Notes: generated by a model not told the origin, from the sequence alone. A DNA stretch of 64,000 nucleotides from Methanomassiliicoccales archaeon (GCA_036504055.1 DASXVU010000048.1:124001-188000), one strand, 5' to 3'. Counted from the first letter of the stretch, positions 26,358 to 36,117 are shown. Translations and numbers: made by a program.

Positions 26358-26987
26358 TTATCCGGCGGCGCGATGATAACTTGACCATGCCAGCAAGTTC
26401 GTGCCTTGCATGTGTTCCCGACTGTCCTGCCAGGGTTCGGTCAGGTAGCCGAAGACCTTCTGAGCCCCTATGAGCGCTTCGATCTGGCGGTCCCGGTCGA
26501 CCGCGTCCGTCTCCACTCTCACCTGTCCCCAGGTAAGATGGAGCACGACCTCCACTCCCGTGCTCTCGGTCACCCATCGCAGGGCGATCCGATCACCGTC
26601 ATCCTTGATCCCCTGCCACCTCAGGTTATGGAACCATCGTCCCTCGAGATGTCGGGCCATGGTGGCTGGGCTCATATCACCGGGGAGAAAGGATTGCAGG
26701 ATGGTGTTGTAGGCCTTGGGCGGTTCGATCAGCCATTGCTGTGCCAGGCAGGACCCTTTCTGGGTCAGTACATACCCCTTCTGCGTATGCTGGACGTAAC
26801 CATCCTCTTTCAGCCTCTGGAGCGCACGGGACAGTGTTTCCTGGTGTATGTTCATCCTTCGGCGGATCCCCTGGAACGCCATGGTCCCCCCGTCGGCCTC
26901 CAGCGCTCTGATGATGCCCTGATCGGGCTCCTGTATCGCCTGCGTCTTACATTCCGTCGTCATCTGTGTGGTCATCATCAATTCCAT
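26358..26987 (-). CDS. Winged-helix transcriptional regulator
   Basis: A 209-residue protein. Residues about 20-78 form a winged helix-turn-helix: GIIRALEADGG, FQGIRRRMNIHQETLSRALQRLKEDGYV, then the wing with QKGYVLTQKG. The remaining 130 residues (EGRWFHNLRW, IALRWVTESTGVEVVLHLTWGQVRVETD) are probably a ligand-binding or dimerisation domain I do not recognise. Several Met codons crowd the start (1, 4, 5, 9). It follows the HtrA-like gene on the same strand, with a small AAAAAGG palindrome directly before it, which could be its own operator. Confidence 0.83.
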   Translation of the reverse strand: MELMMTTQMTTECKTQAIQEPDQGIIRALEADGGTMAFQGIRRRMNIHQETLSRALQRLKEDGYVQHTQKGYVLTQKGSCLAQQWLIEPPKAYNTILQSFLPGDMSPATMARHLEGRWFHNLRWQGIKDDGDRIALRWVTESTGVEVVLHLTWGQVRVETDAVDRDRQIEALIGAQKVFGYLTEPWQDSREHMQGTNLLAWSSYHRAAG

Positions 26988-26995
26988 CCCGTGTG

Positions 26996-27013
26996 AAAAA
27001 GGTTTGCCTTTTT
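26996..27013. promoter_or_regulatory. AAAAAGG/CCTTTTT palindrome before the regulator gene
   Basis: AAAAAGG (26996-27002) and CCTTTTT (27007-27013) with a 4-nt loop, 9 bp upstream of the regulator's start. On the minus strand it reads as a short hairpin ending in T, so it may terminate the HtrA transcript or bind the regulator. Confidence 0.4.
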
Positions 27014-27097
27014 GATGCCCCCTATCGAGGCATTCCAGGGAGGCCCGGGCTCCGCCGAGGGGGCGGGAGCGGGGAAGGGGCCCAGGGGTCCCTCGGT

Positions 27098-28030
27098 CTA
27101 ATAGGGGCGGGTCCCGAGGGTGACACGGACGGCCTCCGTCCTTCCGTTTCGTCTTACTTTCACGTCGATCTCCTGGCCGGATTTCATGCCAGTAAGGGCC
27201 GTCAACAGGTCCGATACGTTTCCCACGTGCTTGTCGTCTAGGCTTAGAACGACATCGCCCATGTGCAGGCCCGCGGTCTCCGCCGGCCCTTCCGGTGCCG
27301 TCTCGGCCACGAACGCTCCGTCCGTGTCGGGAAGCTGGAACTGATAGGCAAGGGCGGTTGTGACGTCATAGGCGGTCACTCCGAGCCATGCCCTCTGAAC
27401 CTTGCCGTGCTCGATGATCTGCGCCGCGATGCTCTTGGCCATATTGACCGGAATCGCCTGGCCCATCCCTTCTGCGTAGGGGGCTCGAACCGCGTTGACG
27501 GCAATTACATTGCCATCCAAATCGACCAGTGCGCCGCCTCTGTTCCCCGGGTTGATCGTGGCATCGGTCCATAGGGCTATCATGCCCTCATGGCCGCTCA
27601 GTCCGCGAGGCAGGTAGCTTACAACGCCAGATGTGACCACAGGTCCATGTGGAAGACCAAAGGAATTGCCCATGGCCAATATCGGCTGCCCGAGTTTCAG
27701 ATCGTCGGAATCTGCCAGAACGGCGGGAACGAGCTCATCCGATTCGATCTTGACAACCGCGATGTCCGTGCGCTGGTCTCCGCCTACGACCTTCCCGGTG
27801 AACACGTGGCCGTTGCCCATGATCACGGTGACCGAGTCCATATCGCATACCACATGATGGTTCGTGAGGATGTGGCCCTTGTCATCCAGGACCAGCCCCG
27901 ACCCTGAACCCATCCTATGGAACGGTCCGCAGCATGCACCTCCATGGGATGTCCCGGAACGAACGTTCACGATACTTGCACCGGCCTTCTCAACGGCTTG
28001 GACATGTCTTTCTTCGAATTCTGCGGTCAT
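27098..28030 (-). CDS. HtrA/DegP-like protein with PDZ domain, catalytic Ser replaced
   Basis: HtrA proteases degrade or refold damaged proteins. This 310-residue homologue has the chymotrypsin fold with His59 (TNHHV) and Asp89 (RTDIAVVKI) of the triad, and a PDZ domain at about 210-310. The third member, normally Ser in GNSGG, is Arg164 (NPGNRGG, codon AGA at 27539-27541). It should therefore lack protease activity and may act as a chaperone or binding protein. ATG 28030 is preferred over GTG 28123, since the upstream 31 residues are Cys-rich and unlike a signal peptide. There is no signal or membrane helix, so it is cytosolic. A winged-helix regulator follows. Confidence 0.87.
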   Translation of the reverse strand: MTAEFEERHVQAVEKAGASIVNVRSGTSHGGACCGPFHRMGSGSGLVLDDKGHILTNHHVVCDMDSVTVIMGNGHVFTGKVVGGDQRTDIAVVKIESDELVPAVLADSDDLKLGQPILAMGNSFGLPHGPVVTSGVVSYLPRGLSGHEGMIALWTDATINPGNRGGALVDLDGNVIAVNAVRAPYAEGMGQAIPVNMAKSIAAQIIEHGKVQRAWLGVTAYDVTTALAYQFQLPDTDGAFVAETAPEGPAETAGLHMGDVVLSLDDKHVGNVSDLLTALTGMKSGQEIDVKVRRNGRTEAVRVTLGTRPY

Positions 28031-28431
28031 TACTCTCAGGAGTGCATGACCTCGGGCGGATTTGTTGACCAGGTCGGCACACCCCCGGTCACAACATTTC
28101 CCTTCTTCCCGAAATATCCTCACTAGGATCCGACGGCACCTATGTTCCTAGGATGCGGTCGCGATGGATCGGCACGAGAAGAGAGCGAGGAGCAGGATTC
28201 TCGTGAGCCGGGTATGGCGGTCCAACATCAGAGCGGTAATGTGGACATCCTAACCATCATGGAAACCAAGTCATATTGTTCCTTGGTCGCAATTATCGAT
28301 GAAATCTCGACCTTCCATGGTGTGCGCTTGAAATATTGCTTGTTGTCAACCTGAATTCACTTGCGTTTTGGACCGATCATCGGGTCATCGATCCAGTGAA
28401 CGGTCATTAAGCGCTAGAAAGGAGTGGTTCG
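28031..28431. other. 400-bp gap between divergent genes
   Basis: If the HtrA-like gene starts at 28030, this stretch holds both divergent promoters. The first 93 bp are also an open extension of the HtrA frame. No other gene is credible; AAAGGAG stands 6 nt before the next start. Confidence 0.45.
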
Positions 28432-28716
28432 ATGATACATGCAATAGTAAGGCAGAATGTGAAGGATTTCGATGCGTGGAAGAAGGTATTCGATGAGGAT
28501 GCGGGCAACAGGAAGACGGGAAGTTCAAAGGGCGGGCATCTCTTTCGCGCTCTGGACGATCCCAACAATGTTTTCCTGCTTCTGGAATATGAAGATCTGG
28601 ATAAAGCGAAGAAGTTCATGAATTCAGATGAGCTGAAAGAGGCAATGAAGAAGGCCGGAGTGGTTGGAAAACCAGACATATATCTGTTGGACGAAGGCAT
28701 CAGGATCAAAGTGTAG
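28432..28716 (+). CDS. Dimeric alpha-beta barrel (ABM-like) protein
   Basis: A 94-residue protein with ferredoxin-like alpha-beta barrel pattern: MIHAIVRQNVKDFDAWKKVF, then HLFRALDDPNNVFLLLEYEDLDKAKKFM and the helix DELKEAMKKAGV. This is the layout of the antibiotic-biosynthesis-monooxygenase/cyclase-like superfamily, whose members dimerise and act on varied small molecules or simply bind them. AAAGGAG precedes the ATG. Its small size and isolated position do not point to a substrate. Confidence 0.78.
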   Translation: MIHAIVRQNVKDFDAWKKVFDEDAGNRKTGSSKGGHLFRALDDPNNVFLLLEYEDLDKAKKFMNSDELKEAMKKAGVVGKPDIYLLDEGIRIKV

Positions 28717-28841
28717 CCACCGTTCCGGTGGCGATTCTTTTTGCCAGGAAACGTCATTGAAGGATCGTCACGGTTATCCATCCATACTCTTCGGCCAACT
28801 GGCGTCTGCTTTTCTATACGCGGCGATCTATCTCAGTTTGG

Positions 28842-29240
28842 TCAATTTTTGTCGTAGATCCTGGTCCCGTACAGCATATAACCGATCCCCACCAGGACGA
28901 GGATGAGCTCACCGGCGGTGACGGCCGGCGGGGGAGCGACGGTGAAGAAGAACATCGCCTGGTCAGCAGGAGCGGTGAGGAACATGAATGCAGCATCGAC
29001 CATCACCAGAACAGCCGCGATCTTTGGCTTTCGGAACAGAAGGATCAGCCCGGCTATCGGGAGCAGCAATCCCACGACTATGAAGAACCCTGCGAACGCC
29101 ACTGTCCGCAGCTCATTCATCCGGGTCTCGAATCCCAACGGGGTCAACAGGAAGCCCAGGACGATCCCAAACACTAACAGGGCTGCCAATATCCGCTCTG
29201 CCTTTCCGAGAGACATCTTTGATGTCGATGTAACTGTCAT
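28842..29240 (-). CDS. Four-helix membrane protein of unknown function
   Basis: A 132-residue protein with four predicted membrane helices: about 17-34, 46-68, 73-90 and 105-124, short loops and a charged N-terminus (SLGKAERI). The gap between helices 3 and 4 is Pro/Ala-rich. I do not recognise the family; the size resembles small DUF4293-like or DoxX-like proteins but no diagnostic motif is seen. It is convergent with the ABM-like gene. Confidence 0.65.
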   Translation of the reverse strand: MTVTSTSKMSLGKAERILAALLVFGIVLGFLLTPLGFETRMNELRTVAFAGFFIVVGLLLPIAGLILLFRKPKIAAVLVMVDAAFMFLTAPADQAMFFFTVAPPPAVTAGELILVLVGIGYMLYGTRIYDKN

Positions 29241-29636
29241 ACGTTTATCTCCTCATATTGAAATTCAACGTCATTGGAACACCATCATCGAAGTCATTAA
29301 CCGCTATCCACTAGAGCGAACCAATTCACACATCCGATAGCATAAATGCTTGTCGGCTCCGACCTGCCTTCGCCTCCAAAGCCAGGAGGCGAAGCTCTTT
29401 GATATCCCTTAACAGCCGTTTTTAAATTAAGAACGAACTAGCATCAGAATGACCGGAAGCTCATTCACTGGTATGTCATGTCGAGCGCTAGCAAATCAAA
29501 CCAATGTCGCAAGGGCCTCCTTTCAAATCATAAAACTCTGGAAATCCGTGGCCCAGCTTTCGAAGTCGGTCGTCCGTCGTTTCGAAATGATAACTTGAAT
29601 AATTGAAATGCGGTTGAGAGGCCGAGGAGAAGGTAG
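29241..29636. other. Divergent intergenic region with strong hairpins
   Basis: 396 bp without a gene. At 29352-29363 GTCGG/CCGAC forms a short hairpin, and at 29368-29394 CTTCGCCTCC pairs perfectly with GGAGGCGAAG over a 7-nt loop. The region lies between two divergent genes, so a plain 3' terminator is not expected; a leader structure or small RNA is possible. Confidence 0.45.
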
Positions 29637-30242
29637 TTGGATAACGCACATCAAAATGATCCCGTTGATCGCCAGGGGTCGAAATTGCTCGGGATCGCGA
29701 AGGCTTTCGTATTCGCCACCGGGATGTATGGCCTGCTGTTCACCATCTATGTAGTATTCAGGCTGACATTCAATCCAGATATTGTGCATCTGGACGATCT
29801 TTTCATCGACTACATTCCATATTTTACGTTCTATATAACCGGATTATTGATGTTTGCGGTGTTTCTCGTCTCCATCTGCTTATACGCAGTGATCGGGCAT
29901 TTCTCGAGGTCCAAGCAAGGACCGAAAGGAATTGTCAGGTTCCAAGGGTTCTGGAAGTGGATATCCAAGAGGCCGGATGGGACAAAAAGCAGAAGTGTTC
30001 TGATCGGTCAACTGGTGTCAGAACGGCTCGGCATCATCGGGCTGTTGGCTCTGATCATCTGGTTGATCAGCACGTCAGTATGGGCCTATAATTGTTACTT
30101 GGTGGTGTCCAATCCCATCGGTTACTTCACCATGCCTCACGCTCTGACCGCCCTGCGCTGGCCTACTGCAATAACCATGTTCGTGATCAGTTTCTTCTCA
30201 ATGATGGTATTGCACTACAGGGTCTCTCAACAACATAAATAG
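29637..30242 (+). CDS. Four-helix membrane protein of unknown function
   Basis: A 201-residue protein with four predicted membrane helices (about 20-42, 62-90, 131-152 and 175-196) and a basic cytosolic loop (SKQGPKGIVRFQGFWKWISKRPDGTKSR broken into charged patches at about 93-120). The start is TTG 29637, supported by GGAGAAGG 4-5 nt upstream; no in-frame ATG is closer. Nothing in the sequence or neighbourhood fixes a function. Confidence 0.65.
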   Translation: MDNAHQNDPVDRQGSKLLGIAKAFVFATGMYGLLFTIYVVFRLTFNPDIVHLDDLFIDYIPYFTFYITGLLMFAVFLVSICLYAVIGHFSRSKQGPKGIVRFQGFWKWISKRPDGTKSRSVLIGQLVSERLGIIGLLALIIWLISTSVWAYNCYLVVSNPIGYFTMPHALTALRWPTAITMFVISFFSMMVLHYRVSQQHK

Positions 30243-30366
30243 TCTTCATTTCTAGACTGATGAATAGAAGATCGGGCCTTCATCACGACCGAGAAGTGAA
30301 GTGGGTGGTTTTCAGCACGATGAGGCCACACCGTGCTGCCCCAAATTGGGGATGACGCCGGTTCAC

Positions 30367-33294
30367 TCACGCATTGGCGCCATAGGTGTTCCCATAGATG
30401 CTCAGATGCGACCCATCGTTCTGCTGCCATACGGCCAAGGCATTGCCCGAACCATCCATGGCGACCTGGGGGACGAATGCATCCTTGGCGCCGGTCTCGA
30501 TTAGCTTTGCCGTTCCCCATGCTCCCGCCGAATACCGGTTGGCATAGATGCTGCCGCCCTGTGCCCATATGGCCACCGCGTTGCCATTGTTGTCCATGGC
30601 CACCTGGGGGGTCATGGCCCAGCCTGCGGACGTGTTCAGTAGCTTTGCCGTTCCCCACGCTCCCGCCGAATACCGGTTGGCATAGATGCTGCCGCCCTGT
30701 GCCCATATGGCCACCGCGTTGCCATTGTTGTCCATGGCCACCTGGGGGCTCGATCCCCAGACAGTGGAGGTCTTGATTGGCTGTGCCGTTCCCCACGCTC
30801 CCGCCGAATACCGGTCGGCATAGATCATACCGGCCTGTACCCATACCACGATCGCGTTGCCATTGTTGTCCATGGCCACCTGGGGGCTGCCAGCATCCAC
30901 ATTGGAGGTCTCCAGCAGTTGCGTCGTTCCCCAGCCGATGGCATTGGTATACTTGGAGGCATAGATGCTAAGGCGCCAGACGTTGTCCAGCTGTACCCAT
31001 ACCACGATCGCGTTGCCATTGTTGTCCATGGCTACCTGCGGTATCTGGGCATCGCCCTTGGCCGTCTCTATCAGCTTGGCGGCTCCCCAGGCACCAGCAG
31101 TGTATCTGTTGGCATACGTGCTGTAATAGGCACCGTCATACTGCCCCCATACCGCCACGGCGTTGCCATTGTTGTCCATGGCGACCTGCGGTGTCTTAGC
31201 GTCTCCCGTGGCTGTCTCCAGTAGCTGGGCGGTTCCCCAGGCCCCCGCGGCATACGTGTTGGCGTATATGCTGTAATAGGCACCGTCATACTGCCGCCAT
31301 ACCGCCACCGCATTGCCGTTGTTATCCATGGCGATCTGCGGTGAGTCAGCTGAACCGCTAATGGTTTCGATCAGGGTGACCGTTCCCCAGGCTCCAGACG
31401 AATAGCTACTGGCGTAGATGTTGTAATAGGTGCCGTCATACTGCTGCCAGACGACCATGGCATTGCCGTCGGTGCCCACAGCCACCTGGGGGGTCGAGGC
31501 ATCTCCAGAACCTGTCTCCAGTAGCTTGGCGGTCCCCCAACCCAATGTGATGCTCGGGACGTTCACCGGCGTCGAACTTACGGTCGATGTCTGAGCTCCG
31601 GTCCCGGCAGCGTTGTGCGCCGTGACCTTGAATGAATAGGACTGCCCGCCTGTGAGGCCAGCCACCGTGTATGACGTACTCGAGGCATGCTTAACATCGG
31701 CGCCGTCCTGATAGATCACGTAATAGTCGATCGCTGTCCCGCCGTTGGAGGAGGGGGCGGTCCAGTTCAATGACACCCGACCAGTTCCCGCAATGGCCTT
31801 GAGACCGGTCGGGACACCAGGCACCGTAAACGGTATTGAAACGACCGGTGATGACTGAGTACCGATACCTGCGGAACCATGTGCAGAGACGGCGAACGAG
31901 TAGCTCTGACCGTTCACAAGACCGGTGATCGTGGTCGATGTGGAAGCGACATGGGCGACATCGATCCCGCCCTGGTACACGATGTAATGGTCGATCGCTG
32001 TTCCACCATTGAAGGAAGGAGCCGTCCAGTTCAATGCCACCTGCCCGTTTCCTGCGATGGCGGTCAGACCGGTGGGAACATTGGGCACGCTTATCGGTGT
32101 TGAACTGACAGACGATGTCTGGGCCCCGGTCCCAGCGGGGTTGTGGGCCGCGACCGTGAACGAATAGCTATGGCCGTTCGCAAGACCGGCCACAGTGTAG
32201 GTCGTACCCGAGATGTGCTTTACATCAGCGCCTCCCTGGTAGACGATGTAGTAGTCGATCGCCGCCCCACCGTTGCTGCTCGGCGCGCTCCATACAAGAC
32301 CTACCTGTCCATTGCCGGCGGTGGCGATCAGACCGGTCGGGACGCCTGGAATGGTCGGACCGGGGACATTTATGCTTGCCAGGGGGTAGTAGTCCTTGCT
32401 GCTGCCCTCTCCGATCGGATAGGGTCTATCGATTATCCCATCTGCGTTGGCATCCGGCGTCGTCCAGTCGCTCCAGTAATTGCCGTATGAACCGGTGTTC
32501 CAATGGTTACCCACTCCGGTATCGGCGCATTGCTGGTGCAACGCATTATAGACGGACGTCGACTTGTTGTTCACGATCAATACGTTGCCGTATAGGTTGT
32601 TGAAGTCGGAGTCTGCAAGATGGATGCCGTGCCCCTTGTTGTTCTTCAAGGTGTTGTTCGATATGGTATTGCGGTCAGAATGCAGCACATAGATGCCATT
32701 GTCACCGCTTGAGTAGCAGGTGTTGTTGGAAATAACGTTCCTGTTGGAGTCTTTGTCCAGCATTACTGCGCATGCCCTGGTCGCCCGGCAGGTGTTATTG
32801 TTTATGATGTTGTCATACGCGGCAGACGTGTAGATGCCGTGAGCGGCGTCTATGCAGACATTGTTTGTTACGGTGTCGTTTCCCGTGCTGCGCAGCCAGA
32901 TGCCATATGGATCATTTCCGCTGCAGTTGTTGTTGGTCACGGTGACATAGTTGGATCTTATCACTTCGATGCCATAATTGTTACCATGCAGGTAGCTGTT
33001 GCTGATGACCAGCCGGACAGTTATATTCGCAACATAAATGCATGCGCCGCCCGTGCCAGATATATCGTACCCGTTGATGACATAAGGGTCGTTCGCGGTC
33101 CCCGATCCGGTGCAACCGCCTGCTGCTCTCAGGCTCAGCAGATCATTGTTATTGTCAATGTGGATGGTCGAATGTGGAATATAAGTCGGCCCGCTCGCCT
33201 GTACGACACCGATCGTTCCCACCGAAGAGAAGATCGACACGACCAACGAGAATGTTACTAGAATCAGAAGTCCCTTGCTGCCTGCTATCTTCAT
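30367..33294 (-). CDS. Secreted beta-helix / triple Fn3 / repeat protein
   Basis: A 975-residue exported protein in three parts. After the signal (about 8-34), a NosD/PbH1 beta-helix runs from about 50 to 300 and ends in the YWSDWTTPDANADGIID motif, also found in the giant protein. Three near-identical fibronectin III domains follow (about 316, 405 and 492 to 577), each with VPTGL at the start and GQSYSF in the middle. The last 400 residues are eight 'NGNA-VVW' repeats of the same kind as the protein at 16753-19359. No C-terminal anchor. ATG 33294 follows GGGGG. Likely a surface adhesin or carbohydrate-binding protein. Confidence 0.87.
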   Translation of the reverse strand: MKIAGSKGLLILVTFSLVVSIFSSVGTIGVVQASGPTYIPHSTIHIDNNNDLLSLRAAGGCTGSGTANDPYVINGYDISGTGGACIYVANITVRLVISNSYLHGNNYGIEVIRSNYVTVTNNNCSGNDPYGIWLRSTGNDTVTNNVCIDAAHGIYTSAAYDNIINNNTCRATRACAVMLDKDSNRNVISNNTCYSSGDNGIYVLHSDRNTISNNTLKNNKGHGIHLADSDFNNLYGNVLIVNNKSTSVYNALHQQCADTGVGNHWNTGSYGNYWSDWTTPDANADGIIDRPYPIGEGSSKDYYPLASINVPGPTIPGVPTGLIATAGNGQVGLVWSAPSSNGGAAIDYYIVYQGGADVKHISGTTYTVAGLANGHSYSFTVAAHNPAGTGAQTSSVSSTPISVPNVPTGLTAIAGNGQVALNWTAPSFNGGTAIDHYIVYQGGIDVAHVASTSTTITGLVNGQSYSFAVSAHGSAGIGTQSSPVVSIPFTVPGVPTGLKAIAGTGRVSLNWTAPSSNGGTAIDYYVIYQDGADVKHASSTSYTVAGLTGGQSYSFKVTAHNAAGTGAQTSTVSSTPVNVPSITLGWGTAKLLETGSGDASTPQVAVGTDGNAMVVWQQYDGTYYNIYASSYSSGAWGTVTLIETISGSADSPQIAMDNNGNAVAVWRQYDGAYYSIYANTYAAGAWGTAQLLETATGDAKTPQVAMDNNGNAVAVWGQYDGAYYSTYANRYTAGAWGAAKLIETAKGDAQIPQVAMDNNGNAIVVWVQLDNVWRLSIYASKYTNAIGWGTTQLLETSNVDAGSPQVAMDNNGNAIVVWVQAGMIYADRYSAGAWGTAQPIKTSTVWGSSPQVAMDNNGNAVAIWAQGGSIYANRYSAGAWGTAKLLNTSAGWAMTPQVAMDNNGNAVAIWAQGGSIYANRYSAGAWGTAKLIETGAKDAFVPQVAMDGSGNALAVWQQNDGSHLSIYGNTYGANA
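30503..30747. repeat. 138-bp tandem duplication inside the repeat protein
   Basis: Bases 30503-30609 and 30641-30747 are almost identical (one difference seen by eye), with a period of 138 bp or 46 codons. It is a recent in-frame duplication of one repeat unit. Confidence 0.8.
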
Positions 33295-33543
33295 GTCCCC
33301 CGCCCCCTTACCTCAATGAGGATCGGGTCTTTGTGGGAATTTCAATACTTAATGGTAACGCATAGCTATTAAAATCCGGTAGAAGCGAAGAATCAGTAAA
33401 TCGGCTTCGCATCCCAGCGAATCTCCTTCTTATTGCTGCTGACCGCCAAGATCGAATATAGAATATCATATCTTAGCTGATCCTCCGATATGTGGTAATC
33501 TATAACTATAGAATATCCTCATTGACGCTAATGGGGGTCGAGT

Positions 33544-34134
33544 GTGTCAGACGTAATTGGACTTCTTGGGGTCGTGGTGTCCATGATATCGGTCCTGGCA
33601 ACTCTTTACGGCACTTATTATACCAAGTGGCTGGAACGCGGACGATTGAATAAATGGATATCGGGCATCATCATCATCGTCCTCCTGGCATTCATGTCGA
33701 TCATGATCTATCCTTTGCTGACACAAGCGCAGACGCCAGCCCAAAATGAGCCTCCCCTGTCCACTCCCTCAACGCTCAATTCAACAACCCCCGTGGTCTC
33801 GATCACCAGCGTGAATTGTCAAATAACGTATACGAAGCCATGGTATCTTCCTACCTCAGATAGTTACTTTGACACCAGAACGACAGGGAATATAACCACC
33901 GCACCCGGAGGCAATTTTTCCATCCCTATCGTGTTTACCAGTCATGCCTCTACGCTGAATCACACAGTAGATTCAGTATCAATCAGTCCATTAGAGTTTT
34001 CTCTTCTTTCTGTTTCGCTAGAATTGCCGTCAACGAAAATAGCTCCTGGATCAAGTCTAACAATAACATTGAAGATACAGGCACCGTCATCTGCCTATTC
34101 CGGACCATTGATCATCAATGTATCCGCTTCCTAA
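33544..34134 (+). CDS. Membrane-anchored extracytoplasmic protein of unknown function
   Basis: A 196-residue protein with two N-terminal membrane helices (about 4-24 and 38-58) separated by a short basic loop (KWLERGRLNKW). A Pro/Ser/Thr linker follows, then an outer beta-sandwich domain from about 80 on (GGNFSIPIVFTSH, KIAPGSSLTITLKIQAPS, GPLIINVSAS), the pattern of archaeal Ig-like domains that sum two sheets. The start is GTG 33544, with GGGGGT a few bases upstream. No close family is recognised. Confidence 0.65.
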   Translation: MSDVIGLLGVVVSMISVLATLYGTYYTKWLERGRLNKWISGIIIIVLLAFMSIMIYPLLTQAQTPAQNEPPLSTPSTLNSTTPVVSITSVNCQITYTKPWYLPTSDSYFDTRTTGNITTAPGGNFSIPIVFTSHASTLNHTVDSVSISPLEFSLLSVSLELPSTKIAPGSSLTITLKIQAPSSAYSGPLIINVSAS

Positions 34135-34449
34135 TTCCAGAAGCCATTTAATCGATCTGGCTAACTTGGGTTCATTCACTTCAGTAACTGTCCCTTTTCA
34201 GGACCTTCATGAAAGACCCAATAAGTTATTCGAACGATCCATCTTCCTTTGCTATCTATTGCTTACTCGTGAAAAATGTCCTGGAACATGTCGATCTCGG
34301 CTTGGCAATCTCCCGGTTTTCCTGATCCTGGACATTCACGATCGGCTTCCCAAGTTCATTATCAAATATCACATTCTGATGCTAATTTTCTTTATTAGGA
34401 ATCACGTGTGAGCTTACCTGGGGCATCCTCTAGGGAAGATTGGGATATC
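34135..34449. other. 315-bp gap
   Basis: No convincing gene. An overlapping frame (34118-34411) has no support. The right end carries GGGATATC directly before the next start. Confidence 0.5.
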
Positions 34450-36117
34450 ATGAATCATAAGAAGCTCACCGCCTTGCTGGCAACGCTCATGCTCTTATCA
34501 CCGATTGTCACGTTGACAGTTGGATCGATGGTCGGCACGGTGTCCGCTGAGGTAAGCGGCAGTTTCGAATATTCACTCAACAGCGATGGAACGGCGGTTG
34601 AGATCACTAGATATAACGGCACAGGTACAAGCGCGGTCATTCCCAGCGTGATCGCCGGCAAGCCAGTCACCTCCATCGGGGAGCGGGCTTTTAGCAATTG
34701 TACTGCCTTGACGGCCGTGACCATCCCCAACAGCGTCCTGACCATCGGAGCGGGCGCTTTCCAGAACTGCTATTCCTTGACAGCCCTGACAATACCGAAC
34801 AGCGTCTCAAGCATCGGGGAGGGGGCGTTCTACGATGTCGGCCTTCGTTCGGTCGTCATCCCGAACAGCATGAAGGTCATCGAGGACAACCTGTTCTTCG
34901 ACTGCTATTCCCTGACCTCGGTGACGATTCCAGTCAGCATAACCAGCATCGGGGACTATTCGTTCGGCAACTGCTACCAGCTGAGCAGCATCATTATTCC
35001 CAAGAGCGTCACCAACATAGGCGCCGGTGCATTCTCTAACTGCGGCCTGAAGACGGCGGTCATACCGGAGAGCGTCAGCGCGATCAAGGATCGCTGCTTT
35101 CAGGGCTGTTATGCCCTGACCTCGGTGACCATACCCGTCAGCGTCACAAGCCTTGGCAATTATTCTTTCAACAATTGCTATGCACTGTCTTCCATCACGA
35201 TCCCCAGCAACGTAACGAGCCTGGGGGATTACCTTTTCAGTAACTGTTACAAACTGAAATCGGCGGCCATTATGGGAAGTGTCTCGAACATAGGGGCTGG
35301 CGCTTTCTCAAACTGTTACGAGCTGGCCGCGATCACCTTCTATGACAACGCACCCTCCATGGGGGTTGGCTGGAAGACCGGATGCGGGGGAAATTTGACG
35401 GTCTCTTACTACCAAGGAGCGACCGGATTCACCGACCTGTCATGGAGCGGAGTGATACTCCATCAAATGACGTCGCCCAACGCCCCCCGGAACCTTACCG
35501 CAGTGACTGGAGACAGCAGAGTGACCTTATCATGGAAGGTCCCGAGCGGCCCCCTTGGCATTTCCACCGCGAGCTATCTTGTCTATCAGAACGATATCTG
35601 TGTCGAGCGGGTGGTCGGTACCTCGGAGAAGATCAGCGGCCTGACGAATGGATTGTCCTACAACTTCACCGTCGTCCTCACCAACACAAAGGGAAATCTG
35701 CTTAATTCCACCTCCATCGTGGTCAGGGTGCCCATCATAGGGGTCGCGGTCGATGGGACGGCCAACGATATCGACGGAAACCCGATTGCGAACGCCACCG
35801 TTACTCTAAGCAACGGCACGGTCGTGATGACGAACGAATACGGGCAATTCATGATCCTTGGGGTCAAGGCAGGCAATTATAGTCTCACCATTGCCAAGGA
35901 CGGTTACTCGACCATCACGCAGAACGTGACGGTCACATCCGAAAAGAATGCCGATCTCGATTCCGTCGTCCTTCAGGCTATCGATCCTCCCGCCAGCAAT
36001 GGGTCGGGTTCAGGTGACCTGACCCTGATCATCGCCGCCGTGGCCATAGCGGCCGTCATCGCCGTATACTTCCTTTTCTTCCGTAAGCCAAAGGCTAGCG
36101 GCCGGCGCAAGAAGTAG
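34450..36117 (+). CDS. BspA-type LRR surface protein with Fn3 and CarboxypepD_reg domain
   Basis: A 555-residue exported protein: signal (about 5-35), about nine BspA-like leucine-rich repeats (about 60-340; consensus LTSVTIPxSVTSIGxxAFxNC), a fibronectin III domain (about 355-440), a carboxypeptidase-regulatory-like beta-sandwich (about 443-520, TANDIDGNPIANATVTLSNG), and a C-terminal membrane helix (about 527-546) with basic tail. ATG 34450 follows GGGATATC and is preferred over 34408, which would add 14 polar residues ahead of the signal. Probably an adhesin or receptor displayed on the cell surface. Confidence 0.87.
   Translation: MNHKKLTALLATLMLLSPIVTLTVGSMVGTVSAEVSGSFEYSLNSDGTAVEITRYNGTGTSAVIPSVIAGKPVTSIGERAFSNCTALTAVTIPNSVLTIGAGAFQNCYSLTALTIPNSVSSIGEGAFYDVGLRSVVIPNSMKVIEDNLFFDCYSLTSVTIPVSITSIGDYSFGNCYQLSSIIIPKSVTNIGAGAFSNCGLKTAVIPESVSAIKDRCFQGCYALTSVTIPVSVTSLGNYSFNNCYALSSITIPSNVTSLGDYLFSNCYKLKSAAIMGSVSNIGAGAFSNCYELAAITFYDNAPSMGVGWKTGCGGNLTVSYYQGATGFTDLSWSGVILHQMTSPNAPRNLTAVTGDSRVTLSWKVPSGPLGISTASYLVYQNDICVERVVGTSEKISGLTNGLSYNFTVVLTNTKGNLLNSTSIVVRVPIIGVAVDGTANDIDGNPIANATVTLSNGTVVMTNEYGQFMILGVKAGNYSLTIAKDGYSTITQNVTVTSEKNADLDSVVLQAIDPPASNGSGSGDLTLIIAAVAIAAVIAVYFLFFRKPKASGRRKK

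Noticed and set aside
28124-28354. 70-codon frame 28142-28354
   Set aside because: Lies in the divergent promoter region without ribosome site; polar random-looking sequence.
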